A DNA stretch of 34,179 nucleotides, taken from positions 1 to 34,179 of the forward strand of contig JBDKVA010000197.1 of assembly GCA_039679375.1 (NCBI GenBank). The letters are read 5' to 3'. The first letter of the stretch is position 1. Every line of letters starts with the position of its first letter. The DNA comes from JBDKVA01 sp039679375 (lineage in GTDB: Bacteria > Bacillota > Clostridia > Acetivibrionales > DTU013). Positions 23,473 to 30,440 of the stretch are shown here, in pieces. The notes under the pieces were generated by a model, which saw only the letters and a program-made list of their open reading frames with translations, was not told the DNA's origin and ran no database searches. The position numbers and the translations under genes were made by a program.

Positions 23473-24555
23473 ATGGATACGTTTGGATGCTGCTCCAGCT
23501 ATGCGGAGTGCTCGGATAAAAAAATATGTTTATATGCCGAGGATCCTGATTACACCGGCTGCAAGTATAGGGTTAACCTGGAGGCCGGCAGGATATTCTA
23601 CGGCGTCAATGCAGGCAAGGTTGTCGCGGCAGTGCCTGATGTGGATGCTCATACGGAGGTAGAGGTTGCTGAAACGGATAAATCCGTATTTCGACACTGC
23701 ATGACTCGCTTGTTTGCTATATATTCACGGCGCAAGGATCAGTATTCGCAGACGCTCACTTCGGAGCAGGTGCAAAAGATCGAGGCGGCTTTTGACGATG
23801 CTGGCATACCGTACAAGCCTTGCATCGACGATATGAGCAAATGCATTATTGACACGCCTTCACGTGAGGATCCCACTCCGGCCAATTCGAGAGTTGTCTT
23901 TGAGATCGATGGCGAGGAGTACCACCTTTTAAATTATAATAGCTGGCTGATAAAGCGATCTACGGCGGGCAAGATTACCAAAGCATTTGACAATCATTTT
24001 ATCCCCGCCCGGGTGGAACTTCGCGGCAAATACGCAAATGTCAACACAGTTGATTTGCCCACATACACGACAAAACCGGTCCAGCGGCCAATGGATCCGG
24101 AGAAGGTACAAAAGATAAATGCAGCTGCACCGGCAGAGCACAGAGAGGCACAAAAGAATAAACCGGCCACGCAGGTATCCATTTTTGAAATACAAGCAAA
24201 ACAGCTTTTAAGTGAGATACAGGATACCAGCGCAGAGATACAAAAGATAAATGCTCCTGTTCCCGCAGCTGCACAAATTGATTATGAGATACCTGCTGAG
24301 CTGATTACCAGAGGTCAGTCTATTGTAATAGCTGATGATAAGTATTGCGGAGCCTATTTAGGGGAGTTAATCAAGTATCGATCAATGCCAATGAATTATA
24401 AGTTTGCGCACGTCCGGATAATTAAAATGCTCCGAAATCCACGGCAGGATGCAATTTTTAATCCTATGGCGGAGGTAAAGCGAGAGCCCTTTACGATTGG
24501 GACGGAGCAGCCTTTTAGATTGGAAAATGTCAGGTTTGTATTTTTAGTTGCCTGA
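23473..24555 (+). CDS. Hypothetical modular phage protein with N-terminal Cys domain (360 aa)
   Basis: Not recognised as a whole. Residues 1-45 form a compact Cys module ('FGCCSSYAECSDKKICL' and 'YTGCKYRVNLEAGRIFYG') that I have seen as a unit at the start of phage proteins. The middle holds a folded region with 'RVVFEIDGEEYHLLNYNSWL', then a low-complexity Ala/Pro stretch where a 'VQKINAAAPA' unit recurs as 'IQKINAPVPA'. The C-terminus is a basic alpha/beta part. The layout suggests gene fusion of separate modules. Ribosome binding site TAAGGTG upstream. Confidence 0.6.
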   Translation: MDTFGCCSSYAECSDKKICLYAEDPDYTGCKYRVNLEAGRIFYGVNAGKVVAAVPDVDAHTEVEVAETDKSVFRHCMTRLFAIYSRRKDQYSQTLTSEQVQKIEAAFDDAGIPYKPCIDDMSKCIIDTPSREDPTPANSRVVFEIDGEEYHLLNYNSWLIKRSTAGKITKAFDNHFIPARVELRGKYANVNTVDLPTYTTKPVQRPMDPEKVQKINAAAPAEHREAQKNKPATQVSIFEIQAKQLLSEIQDTSAEIQKINAPVPAAAQIDYEIPAELITRGQSIVIADDKYCGAYLGELIKYRSMPMNYKFAHVRIIKMLRNPRQDAIFNPMAEVKREPFTIGTEQPFRLENVRFVFLVA

Positions 24556-24571
24556 GGTTGGAGTGTTGAAA

Positions 24572-24766
24572 ATGATTTTAGGTATTACAAGGATATTTGG
24601 CAGACATGAAAATATTGAGGGAACAGAAGGGCGCGAATGTTGGCTTTGTATCTATCGTTTAAGCAATGAGGACTGTGGACCATGCAAACACTGCAAGGAC
24701 GGCAGTAATTGGCGACTCGATACAGATCAAAGAACATATGGCCTTAATCAAAGATATCGATTGTGA
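24572..24766 (+). CDS. Zinc-finger miniprotein (64 aa)
   Basis: 'CWLCIYRLSNEDCGPCKHCK' is a clear multi-Cys zinc site. ATG 24572 is chosen over TTG 24548 because GGAG lies 8 bases upstream. Co-directional and close to both neighbours. Function unknown. Confidence 0.65.
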   Translation: MILGITRIFGRHENIEGTEGRECWLCIYRLSNEDCGPCKHCKDGSNWRLDTDQRTYGLNQRYRL

Positions 24767-24776
24767 GGTGTTTATC

Positions 24777-25370
24777 GTGAGTAACAAATTACTGGTTTTA
24801 AAGTACATCGTTACAGTGATCCTGCTGGCCGCTCTGTTTACGTTCTTTGCCACTGAAATGGAAAAAGATATGCAGATGCTGAATGAGCAAAATGCAAGGC
24901 TTACAGATGAAATGGATACACTCCGGCAGCAGAATCGTATACATGAAAATCAGATCGATGATCTGTCGGCACAGATTGAAAGTCTCAGACACGAGCTTGC
25001 CGGAAAGCAGGATAAAGCAAAGCCGAACAAGGGCAATGATCGGGATCCTGAAATGACGTCTCTCGGCATATATACAATTACAGCTTATTGTCCCTGCCCC
25101 AAATGCTGCGGGAAGTGGGCCGACAAGCGGCCTGGCGGGAAAGTATACGGCGCTGCCGGCGTGGAGCTGGAGGCGGGTGTTTCGGTGGCCGCATGGCTTC
25201 CATTTGACACTGAAATTATTATTAGCGGACGCAGATACGTTGTTCAGGACCGGACAGCCGAGTGGATCCGAAAAAGGTATAACGGGCTGATTATCGACTT
25301 GTATTTTGACAACCATGAAGAGGCACGGTCCTGGGGCAATCCCAAGATGGAAGTTTTTGCTGTGAGATAA
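24777..25370 (+). CDS. Membrane-anchored coiled-coil protein with a 3D domain
   Basis: 197 residues. One N-terminal membrane helix (about 6-26), then a coiled coil (about 28-74), a Lys/Asn linker, and a C-terminal 3D domain: 'YTITAYCPCPKCCGKWAD', 'GVSVAAWLPFDTEI', 'VVQDRTAEW' and 'LIIDLYFDNHEEARSWG', whose three aspartates give the fold its name. Related host proteins (YocH, YuiC) cleave peptidoglycan. The start is GTG 24777, with GAGGTG upstream; a longer in-frame ORF overlaps the previous gene. Unusual in the early region; it may act on the wall from the membrane. Confidence 0.85.
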   Translation: MSNKLLVLKYIVTVILLAALFTFFATEMEKDMQMLNEQNARLTDEMDTLRQQNRIHENQIDDLSAQIESLRHELAGKQDKAKPNKGNDRDPEMTSLGIYTITAYCPCPKCCGKWADKRPGGKVYGAAGVELEAGVSVAAWLPFDTEIIISGRRYVVQDRTAEWIRKRYNGLIIDLYFDNHEEARSWGNPKMEVFAVR

Positions 25371-25382
25371 AGGAGAGTAGTC

Positions 25383-25601
25383 ATGTTGAGCAAAAATGAA
25401 ATAGCAGTATATTTCCATAAAGGCGCATCCAAGCAGGGCATTGTAAATTTGCTTATTACCCAGGCCAAGACAAATAAAGAGAAGCTTTCACGTTATGACG
25501 CCTTAAAATTGGTTGAAGAAGCTATACTGGAAGATTACAAGCGAAAATCTAAGGGGGGGGTAACTGTTCACAAAAGTAGAGGCATTCGAAAAGCGGCTTA
25601 A
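25383..25601 (+). CDS. Small helical phage protein with a G8 tract near its end (72 aa)
   Basis: Predicted helical, with 'YFHKGASKQGIVNLLITQAK' at the start; no family recognised. The reading frame crosses eight consecutive G (25553-25560), after which the ending looks unlike the rest. Losing one G would stop the protein at once, and the frame after that stop reads as a plausible separate small protein. A slippage site, phase variation or a sequencing error is possible. Confidence 0.6.
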   Translation: MLSKNEIAVYFHKGASKQGIVNLLITQAKTNKEKLSRYDALKLVEEAILEDYKRKSKGGVTVHKSRGIRKAA

Positions 25602-25651
25602 AATTCAAAAAATAAGATCGCGAACTTATTTTGCAGGGAGTGAGGTTTTTT

Positions 25652-26545
25652 ATGAAGATTAAATATCAAGATATAAATTTCAGACAGCAGAGCATTGATC
25701 TTATAAATAAGATTAATATGATCGTCAATGAGTACAAGGCAAAAGGTTATGAATTGACACTCAGACAAGTATACTACCAGCTTGTGGCAAGAGATATCAT
25801 TCCGAATAATGAACGGAGCTATAAAAACACTGGAAATCTAATTTCTGATGGCAGGATGGCAGGCTTAATTGATTGGGACGCAATAATAGACCGAACAAGG
25901 AACCTGAAGAAAAACAGTCATTGGGGAAGTCCGGCAGATATAGTTTTGTCCTGTGCGCAGCAATTTCAATATGACAAATGGGAAGGCCAGCACCATTATG
26001 TTGAGGTATGGGTAGAGAAAGACGCTTTAATAGGCGTTATAGAACGAGCTAGCAGAAGACTTGACATTCCGTTTTTCTCTTGCCGAGGTTATACAAGCCA
26101 GTCTGAAATGTGGAGCGCTGCGCAGAGGCTTATAGATCAGGAGGATGCAGGCAGACAGACTGTAATAATTCACCTTGGCGACCATGACCCTTCCGGTAAG
26201 GATATGAGCAGGGATATTGTCGATAGAATGAATGTATTTGGAGCAAGTCCGATTTTTAGCAGGATAGCTTTAAATATGGACCAAATTGAGGAATACAATC
26301 CACCACCAAATCCTACAAAATTAACAGACAGCCGTGCCACTGGCTACATATCGGAATTCGGAGAAGAGTGTTGGGAACTTGATGCCTTAAGGCCAGAGGT
26401 AATTGATGCCTTGATAACCAGTACAGTAAATCGGTACATTGATATATCCAAATTCAACAAAATGAAGAAAAAAGAACAAAGCGCAAGGAGAATATTGGAG
26501 GCCGTTTCAGATAATTGGGAACGCATTCAAGAAGATTATGCTTAG
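25652..26545 (+). CDS. Spo11/topoisomerase VI A-like Toprim protein (mini-A type)
   Basis: 297 residues. 'LTLRQVYYQLVARDIIP' (about 36-52) matches the winged-helix 5Y-CAP region of TopoVI-A/Spo11, including the tyrosine pair Y41/Y42 where the DNA-cleaving tyrosine sits. A Toprim domain follows: Glu122 in 'VEVWVEKDALIGVI', then 'VIIHLGDHDPSGKDMSRDI' with the DxD pair D177/D179. No B (ATPase) subunit is nearby. I recall stand-alone TopoVI-A-like 'mini-A' proteins reported from mobile elements. It may cut or nick DNA in replication or recombination. ATG 25652 has GGGAGTGAGG upstream. Confidence 0.75.
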   Translation: MKIKYQDINFRQQSIDLINKINMIVNEYKAKGYELTLRQVYYQLVARDIIPNNERSYKNTGNLISDGRMAGLIDWDAIIDRTRNLKKNSHWGSPADIVLSCAQQFQYDKWEGQHHYVEVWVEKDALIGVIERASRRLDIPFFSCRGYTSQSEMWSAAQRLIDQEDAGRQTVIIHLGDHDPSGKDMSRDIVDRMNVFGASPIFSRIALNMDQIEEYNPPPNPTKLTDSRATGYISEFGEECWELDALRPEVIDALITSTVNRYIDISKFNKMKKKEQSARRILEAVSDNWERIQEDYA

Positions 26546-26588
26546 TTCGAATAATAAAAAGAACGCGAAGTAAAGGAGAATAGAAAAA

Positions 26589-27038
26589 ATGAGCGGAGAT
26601 ACTTGCAAGACAGTGAAATTGATAATTGATTTACAGGAAAACGGAATTATGAGACTTGCCTCAAATGGCAGGTTTATAGGGAGACTGTCAGAGGATGAAG
26701 AAGTAAACTTTGAAAAATTGGCTGAAAAAGCCACGGAAACAGGCAGCATTAGTGACGGATACCATACCTTTGATGAATTGTACTTTCACCGGATGATGTT
26801 GTTTTCAATACTTTGTAAGACTTACAAGGAAAATTCATGGAGGTCTAAACTCCATTCAGACGGTACGATGTTCGAAAACTATTTTATTGTAGGTATCACA
26901 ACATCGGAGGGCAACTACACATACCATTATCACATGGAGTATTGGGGACATTTCGAAGGCATAAAAGAAATTGCCAATGCTCCTGAGTGGGACGGTCATC
27001 TGCCTAGCGACATAGGAAGGCTTTTATCATTGCTTTAA
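26589..27038 (+). CDS. WDGH-domain phage protein
   Basis: 149 residues. The C-terminal ~95 residues follow a known phage pattern: 'DGYHTFDELYFHRMMLFS', 'WRSKLHSDGTMFENYFI', 'YHYHMEYW' and 'APEWDGHLPSDIGRL', where the WDGH motif names the domain. The His-rich core could hold a metal. Biochemical role is unknown. AAAGGAG lies upstream. Confidence 0.8.
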   Translation: MSGDTCKTVKLIIDLQENGIMRLASNGRFIGRLSEDEEVNFEKLAEKATETGSISDGYHTFDELYFHRMMLFSILCKTYKENSWRSKLHSDGTMFENYFIVGITTSEGNYTYHYHMEYWGHFEGIKEIANAPEWDGHLPSDIGRLLSLL

Positions 27039-27102
27039 TTCGCAATAGCAGGACAATGCCTGGGAGCAGCGCCGGGTGAAAAGAATGCGAGGTAAAGGCA
27101 GT

Positions 27103-27309
27103 ATGGATAATAACACTTATCGTTGTGTAGTTTGTGGCAAAATCGGACATGAGGGAGAAGATTTCCATAGTGTCATGAATAGGGGTGGCGATTTTGAACC
27201 TTGCTGTAGCTTTGAATGCGCAGAAAAACAAAAAGGGAAAATAGTTGACCATGCAAGAGCAATGTTGACATTATTAGAATCTCAGAATATAGAAAAAGAT
27301 ATTTGGTAA
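27103..27309 (+). CDS. Zinc-binding miniprotein (68 aa)
   Basis: 'CVVCGKIGHEGEDFHSV' and 'CCSFECAEKQKGK' give a FCS/MYM-like or TRASH-like zinc site. ATG 27103 is chosen (GAGGTAAAGG upstream) rather than GTG 27076. Function unknown. Confidence 0.65.
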   Translation: MDNNTYRCVVCGKIGHEGEDFHSVMNRGGDFEPCCSFECAEKQKGKIVDHARAMLTLLESQNIEKDIW

Positions 27310-27345
27310 TTCACACAAGCAGGAGAATGCGAAGGAGTGAGGTTG

Positions 27346-27549
27346 GTGGAAGTATCTAAATTTACAGCTAAAGAGATAGACGAGGCTATCGAGGGTTTGG
27401 ATGGATTACAGAAAATCATTGTGCCGTTCCTCCGAAATGCCAATTACGAAGGCATGGGAGAGCAGGACATACAACAGTTTAAAAAGCATATCACGATGGC
27501 AAAACATGCACTAATTGCCATGGGACAGTTTATAGAGCTCAAATCATAA
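27346..27549 (+). CDS. Small helical hypothetical protein (67 aa)
   Basis: Two predicted helices with hydrophobic faces; no family recognised. GTG 27346 has AAGGAG 8 bases upstream, whereas GTG 27337 overlaps that site. Co-directional with its neighbours. Confidence 0.55.
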   Translation: MEVSKFTAKEIDEAIEGLDGLQKIIVPFLRNANYEGMGEQDIQQFKKHITMAKHALIAMGQFIELKS

Positions 27550-27576
27550 GCGAGATAGCGGTATCGAGGTAACAAA

Positions 27577-28137
27577 ATGGCTAAATCAGAAGAAACGCTA
27601 AAACTAGAACGTGAAATATGGACTGCAACTCGCAAAATGGGAGTATTCGGTTGTTTTGAGGTCACAATTGGCTGGTTTGGGAAAGAAAGAGTGGACTACA
27701 TGACATATGACACTAAAGGCATATTCCGCTGTTATGAAATCAAGGTTTCAAAAGCAGACTTTCACAGCAAGGCGGCCAACACTTTCCTTGGACACTATAA
27801 CTACTACGTTATGCCATTGAAACTATATGACGCTGTTGCAAGCGAGATACCAGACCATGTAGGTGTGTACTGTGATGGTGGGTGTGTCAAACGGGCAAAA
27901 AAGCGTGACTGCGTTGACACAAACACGTTAAAAGATTCTCTGCTTCGCTGTCTATATCGGGAGGCTGAGAAGGTTATAAAAAGTGAGAATCCTAATATCA
28001 TTGAGAATCTTTCAAAACGCGTAGAAAGGGCAGAAAGCGAAGCGCGAAACAACCACCGTAAGTATACAGAGTTAATCAATGTGGTCTATGAAAAATACGG
28101 ACACGAAGGATATAAGGATTTAATGGCATTAATTTAA
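27577..28137 (+). CDS. MmcB-like protein with restriction-endonuclease fold
   Basis: 186 residues. The PD-(D/E)xK core is Asp40 ('ERVDYMTYD') and Glu54-x-Lys56 in 'RCYEIKVSKADFHSK', followed by 'NYYVMPLKLYDAV' and 'IPDHVGVYC', a layout known from MmcB-like DNA-repair proteins (PF06319). The C-terminus is a coiled coil (about 135-175). Likely a DNA-repair or DNA-processing nuclease, or an inactive relative. It is the last gene before the tRNA-like region. Confidence 0.75.
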   Translation: MAKSEETLKLEREIWTATRKMGVFGCFEVTIGWFGKERVDYMTYDTKGIFRCYEIKVSKADFHSKAANTFLGHYNYYVMPLKLYDAVASEIPDHVGVYCDGGCVKRAKKRDCVDTNTLKDSLLRCLYREAEKVIKSENPNIIENLSKRVERAESEARNNHRKYTELINVVYEKYGHEGYKDLMALI

Positions 28138-28145
28138 TTTATAAT

Positions 28146-28235
28146 GGCGGGATAGCTCAGTGGGAGAGCTGGTGAAAAGCATAAAACCTTGATAAAGCAG
28201 AGGTGATGCCGGTTCAATTCCGGTTCCCGTCCCCA
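28146..28235 (+). tRNA. tRNA-like gene with an aberrant anticodon/variable region
   Basis: Acceptor GGCGGGA pairs with TCCCGTC (one G.U), followed by C and encoded CCA. D arm: GCTC / GAGC with a 7-nt loop. T arm: GCCGG / CCGGT with loop TTCAATT. These are all canonical. Between D and T arms there are 37 nt instead of about 22, and no normal 5-bp stem with a 7-nt loop fits. The best fold is ACCTT/GAGGT with a 9-nt loop, plus an outer GCAT/ATGC helix. It could be a tRNA-like decoy, a rearranged pseudo-tRNA or a processing signal. Confidence 0.6.
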
Positions 28236-28440
28236 AACCCACAGCCGCACTTGATGACGAGGGTAAACCGATGCTATGAGGGTGCAGGCACATATTAACA
28301 TTAATGATCAATATAATTATTTCAGCCTTTCCGGGACTTTATGGCATCGGTTATGCCCCGGACGCTGATACATAGGAGGGGGTAGGCTGCAGCTGTCCTC
28401 TCCAGAATCAAACTATATTAATTGAAAGGGGTTGAAAGGT
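28236..28440 (+). other. Structured non-coding stretch after the tRNA-like gene
   Basis: No credible ORF in this ~205-bp stretch. AACCGATGC (28266-28274) and GCATCGGTT (28344-28352) are perfect complements 69 bases apart. GGCAT/ATGCC and TCCGG/CCGGA nearby (about 28330-28362) give an alternative local hairpin that competes for GCATCGGTT. Mutually exclusive folds are typical of leaders or small RNAs. AAAGGGG of the next gene follows at 28425. Confidence 0.5.
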
Positions 28441-28791
28441 ATGCTTGAAAGAGCAATTCAAAAGCTCAAAACAGAGATGCAGCAGAATCAGAATAATGGA
28501 TATATACAGTTCGTCGGCCAGGCTTTAATTGATTATATTAAGGATATTCCAAGCGCGGCAGCTGCTATTATGGCTGATGGTAAAACTATTGCAAAAAGTC
28601 TTGAGGCAATGTCCGCAGAAGCAAAAAAGAAACCCAGGATTGGGAATATGGCTATGCTTACACCTGATGAAGGCATAAAAATTGTCCTTCAGTATTTTGG
28701 CATTAATTCTCCATGTGCTAACGATGGAGGGACGTCATTTACACCGACTCATAGCGAGAATTTTGATATCAAGCTGGAGGATCTGTTGTGA
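28441..28791 (+). CDS. PcfK / AcrIIA9-like protein
   Basis: 116 residues. 'MLERAIQKLKTEMQQN', 'NGYIQFVGQALIDYI', 'DGKTIAKSLEAMSAEAKKK' and 'MLTPDEGIKIVLQYFGI' match the PcfK-like family (PF14058), which I recall also contains the type II-A Cas9 inhibitor AcrIIA9. Whether this copy inhibits Cas9 cannot be read from sequence. ATG 28441 is preferred over TTG 28432 (AAAGGGG upstream). Its stop overlaps the PcfJ-like start (GTGA), so the two are coupled. Confidence 0.8.
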   Translation: MLERAIQKLKTEMQQNQNNGYIQFVGQALIDYIKDIPSAAAAIMADGKTIAKSLEAMSAEAKKKPRIGNMAMLTPDEGIKIVLQYFGINSPCANDGGTSFTPTHSENFDIKLEDLL

Positions 28792-30419
28792 TGAGAATGA
28801 ATGCCGGAGTCAGAGAACATCTTTTACATTTTGATAATAAGTATAGCCCTGAAATTATGGATTTTGCAACAAATACAGCTCTCAAGACAAGTAAATATAT
28901 GTTTGTAACCACGTATAAAAAGCAGCAGTACGGTTACTGTACCCATTGTAACACTGAATCTCCAACACACTTGCCGAAATTATCCGATCGGGCTATAGCA
29001 GAGCGTGAAATGTGCGGATGCCCTGCCGCCATGTATATGGGTGAAGAATACGAAAGAAAAAAACATGGCGAAAAGGTAATATGCCCAAATTGCAAAAGCG
29101 AGTGTATCGTAAGGTATGCAGGCCTTGGACACAGCAGATTAAAAGATTATGCATATTTTGTTTTCTATGAAAAATCGCAGTTGAACCCTAATATGATCGT
29201 AGCCAGAGGCATACATGCTGCCAGAGATTACGGATCAGATTACAAAAAGGTAAAGACACAGCTTGAAACGGAAGTATATTATACCTTTGAGTATAAAAAA
29301 ATGGGCAAGATGATAAAACCCATAAGTACATCCTGGAGAGATCCGTATCATCTTGGATTTTCGAAGACAGTGCATTGTTGGCAACATCCCTATACATACT
29401 GTTACTACTCCCGTGAAAGCATTAAAAATGCAGTTGAGAATACCCCGTTTGCATGGAGCGGATGGGAAGGGTATGACTATAAGGATATGCTTGAATTTTT
29501 CGATCTATACGCCCGGTATCCTGCAATTGAATATTTAAACAAGCTTGGACATAAACAGATAGTTACAGAAAAGCTTGAATCCGGTCACGTAAACTATAAT
29601 GTTATAAACTGGAAAGGCAAGACAATTGAAAGCTTTTTCAAGCTTACAAAAGAAGAATATGTCATTATAAAACAGCAAAAGTTGGATATTACGTCTTGGC
29701 TTTTAAACCTTATCCGGATGAATAAGGAACGTGATTTTGGCTTAACAATTCAGGAAATAGCTGCTTTGGCTGATAACACACGTAATGAAAGTACAATTCT
29801 TGATATCCTGAAAACCCTCGGGAAATACATGAGTTTTAGGGAAGCCGTTAAATATTGTTTAAAACAATCTCAAAAAAGAAAATTATACGTGCATTCATTT
29901 TACATGCTTACTCGTGACTGGCAGGATTATGTTTCCGAATGCAAAAAGCTTAATATGGACACCTCTGATATGAGAGTTCTGTTCCCTAATGATTTATATA
30001 AGGCACACATGAACACTACTGCACAAATTAGGTATGCTGAGGATAAGGTTTTAACTGAGAAAATTATTGCAAGGCTTCCGGAGCTCTCTCGTTTTTATTT
30101 TAAATCAGATCTATTTTTTATCAGGCCGGCAGAAAACTCCTTTGAATTAGTCGAAGAAGGTAAGGCCCTGAATCATTGTGTGGGCAGGTATGCAAAGGAT
30201 TATGCATACGGAAAAACGTGTATTCTGTTTATCCGGAAAGCAGCTGATCCAGATCAAGCGTTTTTTACTGTTGAAGTAAATAATGACCAGCTTATACAAG
30301 TCAGAGGTTTTCATAATTGTGCGCCCGAAGATAAGGATTTAATAGACTTCATTGACAAATTCAAAAATGAGGTTTTGCCCTCGAAGAAGAAAAAACAAAA
30401 AAATAAAGTACCGGCATAG
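28788..30419 (+). CDS. PcfJ-like protein with zinc ribbons
   Basis: 543 residues. The N-terminus holds CxxC pairs ('YCTHCNTES', 'CGCPAAMYMG', 'VICPNCKSECIVR') forming one or two zinc ribbons at about 45-110. The C-terminal ~150 residues are the PcfJ domain: 'LNHCVGRYAKDYAYGKTCIL', 'FFTVEVNNDQLIQVRGFHNC'. PcfJ and PcfK were named on conjugative plasmid pCF10; their function is unknown, but the pair is common in Firmicute phages and conjugative elements. Start GTG 28788 with GGAGG 7 bases upstream. Confidence 0.88.
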   Translation: MMRMNAGVREHLLHFDNKYSPEIMDFATNTALKTSKYMFVTTYKKQQYGYCTHCNTESPTHLPKLSDRAIAEREMCGCPAAMYMGEEYERKKHGEKVICPNCKSECIVRYAGLGHSRLKDYAYFVFYEKSQLNPNMIVARGIHAARDYGSDYKKVKTQLETEVYYTFEYKKMGKMIKPISTSWRDPYHLGFSKTVHCWQHPYTYCYYSRESIKNAVENTPFAWSGWEGYDYKDMLEFFDLYARYPAIEYLNKLGHKQIVTEKLESGHVNYNVINWKGKTIESFFKLTKEEYVIIKQQKLDITSWLLNLIRMNKERDFGLTIQEIAALADNTRNESTILDILKTLGKYMSFREAVKYCLKQSQKRKLYVHSFYMLTRDWQDYVSECKKLNMDTSDMRVLFPNDLYKAHMNTTAQIRYAEDKVLTEKIIARLPELSRFYFKSDLFFIRPAENSFELVEEGKALNHCVGRYAKDYAYGKTCILFIRKAADPDQAFFTVEVNNDQLIQVRGFHNCAPEDKDLIDFIDKFKNEVLPSKKKKQKNKVPA

Positions 30420-30440
30420 GTCCGGAGAAGGGGAAAATGT

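Noticed and set aside
28260..28310. Short ORF of 14 codons (MTRVNRC...) in the non-coding stretch
   Set aside because: No ribosome binding site and it runs through the paired region; too short to support.
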